Origin: an uncultured Coriobacteriaceae bacterium
GTDB lineage: Bacteria; Actinomycetota; Coriobacteriia; Coriobacteriales; Atopobiaceae
DNA length: 64,000 bases
Reading direction: 5' to 3'
NCBI GenBank assembly: GCA_902801175.1
Contig: CADCHF010000005.1
Span: 1 to 64,000, forward strand
Shown: one piece after another, positions 53,358-60,699 of the stretch
Layout: each line of letters begins with the position of its first letter
Numbering within the stretch: position 1 is the first letter of the stretch
Position numbers and translations under genes: made by a program
Notes under the pieces: model-generated
The model's database searches: none
The model's input: the letters and a program-made list of their open reading frames with translations, nothing else
Told to the model about the DNA's origin: nothing

Positions 53358-53923
53358 CAGTCTTCTCCACCAAAGGCGTTCTTGAAGTAACGCAACCCGA
53401 TCTTTTGGTTTGTGTCGACGCTAATGCCAATCACATCAAAGCGTACTGTAGATAGACCGTATGCGTTCATGAAGCACGCGGCAATGCGACGGTATATGTC
53501 CCTCTTGCTGCTGGTGACGGCCAGCTCGGGCATCGACTCGGTGATATCGTCTGAGAGGCGGGTCTTGACCTCTACGAGCACATACATCTGTTCATCTTTG
53601 CAGATGATATCCGCCTCACCGCAAGGGCACATCCAGTTGCGCTCCACAACCTCCAACCCTTTTTGCGTGAGGAAGTGTGCGGCTATCTCCTCCCCGATGG
53701 ACCCCAGCTCGTGCGGAGTCATCTCATCGACACGAAGCGACTGGGGCCTGTGTGCGCTCTCGCCCCTCTCTGACACCCTGCCAAAGACATATCCCGTGCC
53801 CACGGCATCAAAGGGCACATCCTCCTGTTGCCCATCTCCCAAGATGGGCTCGTATTGAAGATCGTCTTCGTAGGCGTCTTCGTAGTCGCCAAGATCAAGC
53901 TCAATGTACTCGTTGCCAACCAT
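53357..53923 (-). CDS. YraN/UPF0102 family nuclease-like protein with acidic N-terminal extension
   Basis: The 188-residue protein carries the UPF0102 core from about residue 72 (LGSIGEEIAAHFLTQKGLEV, NWMCPCGEADIICKDE, YVLVEVKTR), with the E-D-EVK nuclease-fold residues in place. Typical members are about 120 residues; here ~70 acidic residues precede the core (LDLGDYEDAYEDDLQYEP). Its stop overlaps the comM start (TGATG). The family is linked to DNA processing but its activity is uncertain. Confidence 0.85.
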   Translation of the reverse strand: MVGNEYIELDLGDYEDAYEDDLQYEPILGDGQQEDVPFDAVGTGYVFGRVSERGESAHRPQSLRVDEMTPHELGSIGEEIAAHFLTQKGLEVVERNWMCPCGEADIICKDEQMYVLVEVKTRLSDDITESMPELAVTSSKRDIYRRIAACFMNAYGLSTVRFDVIGISVDTNQKIGLRYFKNAFGGED

Positions 53924-54103
53924 CTAGCGCTCCTTCCAAGAGACATAACGTCCCTTAGAAGGATTGCAGCGTCGTGTTGCAGCCAGCTACGCATTAGGTA
54001 GTGGCAATGTCGCACCAGCCGTCTCGCGCACTGTAGTAAACCGGTCAGCCATGCCGCTAGCGGATGCGGTACACGTTTTGGGCACTGAGACTTTCAGCTT
54101 GCA

Positions 54104-54916
54104 TTACAGGTCAAAAAGCCGAGGCGTCTCGACAAAGTTGCCACAGAACGATACTCGGTGAATGGGGCTCAGCCCGTGCTCGCGTATTGCCGCAATGTGC
54201 TCCGCGGAACCGTATCCCTTGCAAGAGTCCAGATGGTAGAGCGGATAGTCTTGCGCGTAGGCAACCATAAGGTCGTCTCGCGCGACCTTTGCAACAATTG
54301 ATGCGGCAGCAATCGACGCCACGCGGGCGTCGCCCTTTACCAGGGTCTTCTCGCGCTCATGGACATGCACCGGGTTGCCGTCGATAAGCACGGTGTGCGG
54401 CTCAATGCCGGCATTCTCAATTGCCTGCGACATGCCCATCCTAATGGCAACACCCATCCCCACCGCGTCTATCGAGGCAGGCTCAATGTGCGCAATGCCA
54501 ATGGCTATCGCATGCTCGGCAATGCGCTCGGCAAGAACTTCCCTGCGCTCCGGAGTCAGCTGCTTGGAGTCGTTTATACCCCAGATAATAGGCTCTTTAG
54601 GAAGCGCAACTGCACATACGGTGAGAGGTCCCGCAAGAGCCCCGCGACCAACCTCATCGACGCCAAGAGCTATTCCGCCCTCACTGAGCTCGTCCTGCAG
54701 CTCATACATGGCGAGAACGCGGTCGCGCTCTATGTCGTCGCGCCGCAAGCGACGTCTTGCCTGCTCCAAGGCCTTCTGCACCTGTAGACGGGGGTCATCC
54801 GCATAGCGCTCGAGAAGAGCCCTGAGCTCGTCCGAACTCGCCTCGTGCAAGAGTGCCACCACTTCGCGAGCCGTTGCGGCGCGTGAGATCGACTCAGCCA
54901 TAACGCCATCCCCCAA
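54104..54916 (-). CDS. rnhB: Ribonuclease HII
   Basis: A 270-residue protein with an ~80-residue helical N-terminal extension and then the RNase HII domain. GVDEVGRGALAGPL has the catalytic D87/E88, NDSKQLTPE is conserved, and the third and fourth acidic residues lie in VLIDGN and DARVASIAAASIVAKVARDD. It removes ribonucleotides from DNA-RNA hybrids. The 180-nt gap to yraN has no gene. Confidence 0.94.
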   Translation of the reverse strand: MGDGVMAESISRAATAREVVALLHEASSDELRALLERYADDPRLQVQKALEQARRRLRRDDIERDRVLAMYELQDELSEGGIALGVDEVGRGALAGPLTVCAVALPKEPIIWGINDSKQLTPERREVLAERIAEHAIAIGIAHIEPASIDAVGMGVAIRMGMSQAIENAGIEPHTVLIDGNPVHVHEREKTLVKGDARVASIAAASIVAKVARDDLMVAYAQDYPLYHLDSCKGYGSAEHIAAIREHGLSPIHRVSFCGNFVETPRLFDL

Positions 54917-55031
54917 AGACGTGATTGGGCGCTTACGATGTAAGCATATTGGGTGAAACAGGTACCTTAGAGTTTATCGCGCAGCAAACTGAGCGCGTCA
55001 TTCAATCGCATTATCGGCAGACCGTTTAGCC

Positions 55032-55058
55032 AAAAAAAGAGGCCCCCGAAGGGGCCTC
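55032..55058 (-). terminator. rplS terminator
   Basis: GAGGCCCC/GGGGCCTC stem and CTTTTTTT-type run on the minus strand, 10 nt after the rplS stop. Confidence 0.9.
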
Positions 55059-55068
55059 AGGTACTTGC

Positions 55069-55410
55069 TTAGCGCTTCTCGCGAATGCGTGCGGCCTTGC
55101 CGATGCGATCGCGGAGGTAGTACAGCTTAGCACGATGGACATCGCCGTGACGGATGACCTCGAGCTTGGCGATCTTGGGGCTGTGCAGGGGGAACGTGCG
55201 CTCAACACCAACGCCAAAGGAGATCTTGCGGACGGTGAAGGTCTCGCGAGAGCTGCCACCGCTCATGCGGATGACGTCGCCCTGGAAGACCTGCTCGCGC
55301 TCACGCTCGCCTTCCTTAATGCGATAGTGAACCTTCACGTTGTCTCCGACGATCACGCGGGGGATGTCCTCGCGGATGTCCTGGCGCTCGATTGCGCGGA
55401 TGTAGTCCAT
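55069..55410 (-). CDS. rplS: 50S ribosomal protein L19
   Basis: The ATG at 55410 follows GAGG by six bases and gives 113 residues ([17 protein letters not shown]). [19 protein letters not shown] and [17 protein letters not shown] are the L19 signature, and [16 protein letters not shown] ends it. It has its own promoter and terminator, hence is probably monocistronic. Confidence 0.96.
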   Translation of the reverse strand: MDYIRAIERQDIREDIPRVIVGDNVKVHYRIKEGEREREQVFQGDVIRMSGGSSRETFTVRKISFGVGVERTFPLHSPKIAKLEVIRHGDVHRAKLYYLRDRIGKAARIREKR

Positions 55411-55479
55411 GATGTACCTCATTCTTCTCTAGAGGTGCCGCCTGGCGAGAACGACACATAGGTTTACACACAGAGGGAA

Positions 55480-55508
55480 AGTATAGTCAAAGACATTTAT
55501 GCAAGCAA
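55480..55508 (-). promoter_or_regulatory. rplS promoter
   Basis: TTGCTT (55503-55508), a 17-nt spacer and TATACT (55480-55485) on the minus strand. Confidence 0.7.
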
Positions 55509-55614
55509 GGAATTGTTTGCTTTTGCGCACAAGCAATTCATAAGCACATGCGCACGCCAGCTATGCGGCCCCGCGCTCGCAGTGCTCTAGCACATGATAC
55601 AACTGCCTGAACGA

Positions 55615-56682
55615 TTACCTTGTCGAATGCGACCAGGCACGAGGCACATTGATCTCTTCGTACATCCTAATGGCATACCGGTCGGTCATCGTGGATATGT
55701 AGTCGGCAACCTGAACGTCTGGGGCATCGTCTGTGCGCTTGAACTCGGGCGGCACCTCGTCCATGTGCGTCACAAAGTGTGCGAAGAGATTCTCTACCAC
55801 GTGCATGGCCTTTGGTTCCTCGCTCTTTGCCTCGCCAGTGTTGTAGAGGTTCTCATACAAGAAGCTCCGCATTTGGCAAAAGGCCTGCCATATGTGCTCT
55901 GACATTGCTATGTCGCCTTCGCGGGCGCTCATCTTTACCATGTCGTGCACCATGGTTTCGATGCGCTCAGAAGAGCTTGAGCCAAGAACCTCACGCGCCT
56001 CGGCCGGCAAGTCATGTTCGCTCAAGAGCCCAGCCCGCTCGGCGTCATCTATATCATGCACCACATATGCAATGCGATCGGCACGCGCTACTACCCTGCC
56101 CTCCGGCGTTATTGCCCTAACGTTTCCCGTGTGGCAGACAATGCCGTCGAGCACCTCAAGCGTGATGTTTAAGCCCCGACCATTTCTTTCGAGCAGGCGA
56201 AGGATGCGAACGCTCTGTTCGTTGTGCCTAAAGAGATCGTTGGCCTCGGGGGTTCCCGGCTCTACCCCACGGTAGTTTGCCCTTGCCACCCTTAGGGCAC
56301 GTTCGCCCGCATGGCCAAAGGGCGTGTGACCCAAGTCGTGCCCCAGCGCTATGGCATCCGTCAGGTCTGGGTTAAGGCCCAGTGCGCGCACGATTGACCC
56401 TGCGACCTGCGCCACCTCAAGGGTGTGTGTGAGCCTGGTGCGATAATGGTCGCCCTCTGGCGCAAGAAACACCTGGGTCTTGTTGGCAAGTCGCCTAAAG
56501 CTCTTGCTGTGCAATATCCGGTCGCGGTCTTGCTGGAAGCAGGTTCTGAGCATGTCGGGCTCCTCATAACGCTCACGCCCACGAGAGCCATCGGCAAAGG
56601 TGGCCTCAGGCGATAGCAGCTCATGCTCTCGCTGTTCGAGCATCTCGCGCGTTATGACCCGCATCAGGACCTCCGTCCACAA
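55615..56682 (-). CDS. dgt: Deoxyguanosinetriphosphate triphosphohydrolase-like protein
   Basis: A 355-residue HD-domain phosphohydrolase. HSKSFRRLANKTQVF, TRLTHTLEVAQVAGSIVRAL, AIALGHDLGHTPFGHAGE (HD pair) and RADRIAYVVHDIDDAERAG are Dgt motifs. It hydrolyses dNTPs to nucleosides plus triphosphate. The start may be at the internal MRVITREMLEQREHELLSPE, 21 nt downstream of 56682. It stands alone between ppdK and rplS. Confidence 0.9.
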   Translation of the reverse strand: MWTEVLMRVITREMLEQREHELLSPEATFADGSRGRERYEEPDMLRTCFQQDRDRILHSKSFRRLANKTQVFLAPEGDHYRTRLTHTLEVAQVAGSIVRALGLNPDLTDAIALGHDLGHTPFGHAGERALRVARANYRGVEPGTPEANDLFRHNEQSVRILRLLERNGRGLNITLEVLDGIVCHTGNVRAITPEGRVVARADRIAYVVHDIDDAERAGLLSEHDLPAEAREVLGSSSSERIETMVHDMVKMSAREGDIAMSEHIWQAFCQMRSFLYENLYNTGEAKSEEPKAMHVVENLFAHFVTHMDEVPPEFKRTDDAPDVQVADYISTMTDRYAIRMYEEINVPRAWSHSTR

Positions 56683-56778
56683 GTTCAGGTTGGCCCAAGC
56701 ATATTCCGCCTTTGTACCAGCACCTCAATAAGCAAGGCCCCTCAATACTCCATGCGCCAAGCACAAGAGAAATAGAGA

Positions 56779-56813
56779 AGCGGGGGAAGGCTCCTTTGCC
56801 CTCCCCCGCTTTA
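56779..56813 (-). terminator. ppdK terminator
   Basis: A GCGGGGGAGGG/CCTTCCCCCGC stem on the minus strand, followed by TTCTCTATTTC, 30 nt after the ppdK stop. Confidence 0.75.
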
Positions 56814-56842
56814 GATCACAGCGATAACGCCGTTAGGTGAGA

Positions 56843-59680
56843 CTAGACGCGCGGAGCGATCGTCTTGGCGCCACCGTTGGAGTTGATCTTGGCCTGAGCA
56901 GCCGCGAGGCGAGCGATGGGCACGCGGAACGGCGAGCAGGAGACGTAGTCAAGGCCGAGGTCATAGTACTTCTGGATGGAGTCGGGGTCGCCGCCGGTCT
57001 CGCCGCAGACACCGCAGACGATGTCGGGGTTGGTGGCACGGCCGCCCTCGACGCCCATCTGGACCAGGCGAGCAACGCCGCGGTCGAGGGTCGCGAACGG
57101 GTTGGTCTTGATGAGCTTCTCGTTCATGTAGGTGTCCAGGAACGAGGACTCGACGTCGTCGCGTGAGAAGCCGAGGCAGGTCTGCGTGAGGTCGTTGGTG
57201 CCAAAGCTGTAGAAGTCAGCGTACTTGGCGATGTGGTCAGCGGTGATGGCAGCACGCGGAAGCTCGATCATGGTGCCGATGGGGATCTCGAGCTTGACGC
57301 CGTACTCCTCCTCGACTGCCTTGATGTCGTCCTCGCACATCCAGCGGAGGTGCTTGAGCTCCTCGGAGAATGCCACGAGCGGGATCATGATCTCGGGCTT
57401 GGCGTCAACGCCATCCTTGATGAGCTCGGCAGCAGCGCTGGCGATGGCCTTGAACTGCATGTGGTTGAGCTCGGGATACAGGAAGCCCAGACGGCAGCCA
57501 CGGGTGCCGAGCATGGGGTTGGCCTCCTGGAAGGAGTCGAGCTGCTTGAGCAGGGCGCTCTTGACGGCGATGGCCTTCTCGAGCTCGTCGTTGAGGGCAG
57601 CGAGCTTCTCGTCGGTGGCAGCGGCAGCCTCGACGGCCTTGCTGGCGCTCTCGAGCTTGGCGATCTCAACCTCAAGCTCGCGCGGGTTGTCGAGGAACTC
57701 GTGCAGAGGAGGATCGAGCAGGCGGACGATCACGGGCAGGCCCTCCATGGCCTTGAACATGCCAAGGAAGTCACCCTTCTGGGCCTCGCCGAGCTTGGCG
57801 AGTGCGTCAGCCTTGACGGCGGGGTCGTCGGCAAGGATGAAGTTCTGGATGAGGTACTTGCGCTCGCCCAGGAACATGTGCTCGGTACGGCACAGGCCGA
57901 TGCCCACAGCACCGTTCTCGCGGGAAAGCTGAGCGTCGTCGGGGTTGTCGGCGTTGGCGCGAACACCCATGACACGGCCGCGCTCCTCGTCGAAGCGGAT
58001 CTCGTCGGCCCACTCGAGGATGGTCTGGAGGTCGCCACCGAGCTCAGGACGGACAAGCTTGGCCTCGCCCATGTAGACAGCACCAGTGGAGCCGTCGATG
58101 GAGATGACGTCGCCCTCGTGCAGGACGATGTCGGTGCCGGCAATGGCGCAGGTCTTGTTGGGGGCGTCGATCTGGAGAGCCTCAGCACCGCAGACGCAGG
58201 GCTCGCCCATGCCACGAGCGATAACGGCAGCGTGGCTGGTCTTGCCGCCGTGCGAGGTCAGGATACCGTCAGCGGCGTCCATGCCAGGCAGGTCGTCAGG
58301 CGTGGTCTCCCAGCGAACCAGGATGCAGGACTTGCCGGCCTCGGCAAATGCAACGGCGTCCTCGGAGGAGAACACAACGGCGCCCACGGCAGCACCAGGA
58401 GAAGCGTTGAGGCCCTTGGCGATGGTCTCGCGGCCCTTGATGTCGGCGGCGTCGAACTGAGGATGCAGGAGCTGGTCGAGCTGCTCGGGAGCAACGCGCA
58501 TGACAGCCTGCTCCTTGGTGATGCGACCCTCTTCGTACATCTGGATGGCGACCTTGAGGGCGGACAGGGCGGTACGCTTGCCCACGCGGGTCTGCAGCAT
58601 GTAGAGCTTGCCCTGCTCGATGGTGAACTCGAGGTCCATCATGTCGGCATAGTGGTCCTCGAGGATCTCGAAGACGTGGAAGAGCTGCTTGCCAGCCTCC
58701 TCCAGGCCAGGCTCGGTCGGGAGCTTGGCGATGGGCTCGGTGTTACGGATGCCTGCAACGACGTCCTCGCCCTGGGCGTTGACCAGGTAGTCACCGTAGC
58801 GCTCGTTGGTGCCGTCAGCGGGGTTGCGGGTGAAGGCAACGCCGGTAGCGGAGGTGTTGCCCTTGTTGCCGAAGGCCATGACCTGGACGTTGACAGCGGT
58901 GCCCAGGGTGTCGTCGATCTTTTTCTGCTTGCGGTAAAGGATTGCGCGCTCGGTGTTCCAAGAACCAAAGACGGCCTGCTCGGCAAGACGGAGCTGGAGC
59001 AGCGGGTCGTGCGGGAAGACGGCAACGCCGTCAACGTCGACCTCGGGGTACTTGGCAACGTCAACGTTGTCGGAGAAGATCTGCTTGAAGGTGGCGACGA
59101 GGTCCTTGAGGTCGTCAGCGTCGAGCTCGGTGTCGAGCTTTACGCCCTTCTCGGCCTTCTTGGCGGTGATGGCATCCTCGAAGAGCTGGCCGGAGACGCC
59201 CATAACGACGCTCGAGAACATCTGCACGAAGCGGCGATAGGAGTCGTAGGCAAAGCGGGGGTTCTCGGTCTGCTTGATGAGGCCCTGGACGGAGTCATCG
59301 TTGAGGCCAAGGTTAAGGACGGTGTCCATCATGCCGGGCATGGAGAACGGTGCGCCGGAGCGGACGGAGACCAGCAGGGGGTCGTCGGCGTCGCCGAGCT
59401 TCTTGCCCATGCGGCGCTCGAGGTCCTTGCGGTACTCGTCGATCTCGTCGAGAACACCCTCGGGCCAGACGTTGCCAGCGCTCGAATACTCGACGCAGGT
59501 CTGGCAGGTGATGGTGAAGCCGGCGGGGACGGGAAGGCCCAGAGCGGCCATCTCGGCAAGGTTAGCGCCCTTGCCGCCCGTGATCCACTTGGCCTCGTCG
59601 ACGGTAGCGCCGGCAACCTCACTCACGTTGGTCTTGCCGTCGGCGTCGAAACCGAAGCGATAAACATGCTTCTCAGCCAT
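56843..59680 (-). CDS. ppdK: Pyruvate phosphate dikinase
   Basis: Starting at the ATG at 59680 (GGAG seven bases upstream) gives 945 residues, somewhat longer than the usual ~880. The N-terminal ATP-grasp domain has ITGGKGANLAEMAALGLPVP and SMPGMMDTVLNLGLND. The swivelling domain has the phosphohistidine motif LTSHGGKTSHAAVIARGMG, including the threonine that PDRP-type regulators modify. The C-terminal PEP domain has GTNDLTQTCLGFSRDD and CGVCGETGGDP with the catalytic cysteine. It interconverts pyruvate, ATP and Pi with PEP, AMP and PPi, a glycolytic step in many anaerobes. Confidence 0.95.
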   Translation of the reverse strand: MAEKHVYRFGFDADGKTNVSEVAGATVDEAKWITGGKGANLAEMAALGLPVPAGFTITCQTCVEYSSAGNVWPEGVLDEIDEYRKDLERRMGKKLGDADDPLLVSVRSGAPFSMPGMMDTVLNLGLNDDSVQGLIKQTENPRFAYDSYRRFVQMFSSVVMGVSGQLFEDAITAKKAEKGVKLDTELDADDLKDLVATFKQIFSDNVDVAKYPEVDVDGVAVFPHDPLLQLRLAEQAVFGSWNTERAILYRKQKKIDDTLGTAVNVQVMAFGNKGNTSATGVAFTRNPADGTNERYGDYLVNAQGEDVVAGIRNTEPIAKLPTEPGLEEAGKQLFHVFEILEDHYADMMDLEFTIEQGKLYMLQTRVGKRTALSALKVAIQMYEEGRITKEQAVMRVAPEQLDQLLHPQFDAADIKGRETIAKGLNASPGAAVGAVVFSSEDAVAFAEAGKSCILVRWETTPDDLPGMDAADGILTSHGGKTSHAAVIARGMGEPCVCGAEALQIDAPNKTCAIAGTDIVLHEGDVISIDGSTGAVYMGEAKLVRPELGGDLQTILEWADEIRFDEERGRVMGVRANADNPDDAQLSRENGAVGIGLCRTEHMFLGERKYLIQNFILADDPAVKADALAKLGEAQKGDFLGMFKAMEGLPVIVRLLDPPLHEFLDNPRELEVEIAKLESASKAVEAAAATDEKLAALNDELEKAIAVKSALLKQLDSFQEANPMLGTRGCRLGFLYPELNHMQFKAIASAAAELIKDGVDAKPEIMIPLVAFSEELKHLRWMCEDDIKAVEEEYGVKLEIPIGTMIELPRAAITADHIAKYADFYSFGTNDLTQTCLGFSRDDVESSFLDTYMNEKLIKTNPFATLDRGVARLVQMGVEGGRATNPDIVCGVCGETGGDPDSIQKYYDLGLDYVSCSPFRVPIARLAAAQAKINSNGGAKTIAPRV

Positions 59681-59703
59681 ACTCACACTCCTGATCTTTT
59701 ACT

Positions 59704-59717
59704 CGTGGTGCCACCCT
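59704..59717 (-). promoter_or_regulatory. T-box-like 14-mer in the ppdK leader
   Basis: AGGGTGGCACCACG matches the conserved T-box antiterminator sequence, 24 nt before the ppdK start. The transcript leader is only about 107 nt, has no obvious specifier-loop stem and no terminator, so a complete T-box is unlikely. GTGTCAC just upstream can pair with GTGGCAC to form a small hairpin. Confidence 0.3.
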
Positions 59718-59793
59718 TTGTGACACTCAACTTCACAAGAGCACCCGCCACGGACGCAAGGCACCGTGACGAGTCCTCTTATTGACCTAACTC

Positions 59794-59822
59794 ATTGTAA
59801 ACGCATAGCAGAGCCAGCGCAA
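59794..59822 (-). promoter_or_regulatory. ppdK promoter
   Basis: TTGCGC (59817-59822), a 17-nt spacer and TACAAT (59794-59799) on the minus strand, placing the transcript start near 59787. Confidence 0.65.
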
Positions 59823-59844
59823 AGGACATGCAAGACACATGAAA

Positions 59845-59876
59845 TTATCGCGCATACCTTTTGGCATGCGCGACAA
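59845..59876 (-). terminator. Hairpin after the half-length regulator gene
   Basis: TTGTCGCGCAT and ATGCGCGATAA pair over 11 bp (one G-U) directly after the stop codon at 59880, followed by a T-rich stretch. Confidence 0.7.
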
Positions 59877-59879
59877 CTC

Positions 59880-60278
59880 TTAGAGGTTGTGAATTGCAAC
59901 GGTGGTACGATGCCCTGCCTCGTTGACCGGCTCCTCGCCCGTGAGGGTCGAGATGATCGTCACCGCAGGCCCCAACAGGTCGATCGAAGGAATCCCGCGC
60001 TTGTCAAGCTCGCGCCTGATATCGCGACGAAGGTTGCGGTCGACGATGGTGTGGAAAACAGCCAGCGGAACGTCGGAGTCTACGTTCTCATCAAGATAGT
60101 TCTTGACGGTCTCAACAGAGCGAACCTCGCCCAGACGCTTGATGACGACGATGTCGTCGGTGAACTGCGAAGCCGCCGCAGAAACAACGCCGGTTGCGGT
60201 CTCGCCGCGCGCGTCAGAGATAACAAACACGATGGGTGTGGGCGTCTCGGTCTCGAAGAGGACGTCTACGTCTGCCAT
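59880..60278 (-). CDS. Half-length PPDK/PEP-synthase regulatory protein homologue
   Basis: The 132 residues align with the N-terminal half of the PDRP/PpsR (DUF299) kinase-pyrophosphorylase family: VISDARGETATGVVSAAASQ, then DRNLRRDIRRELDKRGIPSI and DLLGP. The family is normally ~270 residues, and its P-loop kinase domain starts just after the region corresponding to GEEPVNEAGHRTTVAIHNL. Here a stop and a terminator hairpin come at that point, so the nucleotide-binding half is missing. It lies directly upstream of ppdK, which separately has its own promoter. It cannot be a kinase as encoded; it may bind PPDK or be a relic that still has an intact frame. Confidence 0.75.
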   Translation of the reverse strand: MADVDVLFETETPTPIVFVISDARGETATGVVSAAASQFTDDIVVIKRLGEVRSVETVKNYLDENVDSDVPLAVFHTIVDRNLRRDIRRELDKRGIPSIDLLGPAVTIISTLTGEEPVNEAGHRTTVAIHNL

Positions 60279-60633
60279 ATGTGCCTCCCAGCCGTGGGGC
60301 CTTGCCCCAACATCCTATTCCCTTTCGGGACATCTTACCTAACAACGTTCATGTGCAAGTGTCGTCTTGCCTAAGTACGCTAGTTACCAGTTTCCATTCT
60401 GCAAGGCCCTGCGTCATCAAAAACATGGTAATTGGCTTGCACGATTCGGCGAGAGCACAAAAGCAGGCGTAAAGGCCTCAAATTCAGTGCAAAAGAGATC
60501 ATGGAGACGGACAACGACAAGCGATCTGTAAGTGAGAGTCGTCCTTGTGGCATGACGGTCTCCCCGCCTCACACTGCTTTCATGACTGGCTATTTCCAAA
60601 CTGGTACCTTGCCGTGCGCACCGAATAAACAAG
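60279..60633. other. Intergenic region without a gene
   Basis: No convincing coding frame or RNA gene is visible. A weak 84-codon minus-strand frame (60417-60671) lacks an RBS and overlaps the glyS terminator. The region should hold the promoter of the gene at 59880-60278. Confidence 0.5.
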
Positions 60634-60674
60634 GGCGTGCCCGTCGTACGCTGATTGCATGCGACGGGCACGCC
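60634..60674 (-). terminator. glyS terminator
   Basis: GGCGTGCCCGTCG and CGACGGGCACGCC form a perfect 13-bp stem with a 15-nt loop, followed on the minus strand by CTTGTTTATT. Confidence 0.85.
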
Positions 60675-60699
60675 GTTTGAAACCTAATGTTTCAATGAA

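Noticed and set aside
57233..59785. 850-codon plus-strand open frame
   Set aside because: Antisense to ppdK, with a Leu/Val/Gly/Asp-rich composition typical of a mirror frame and no recognisable domain.
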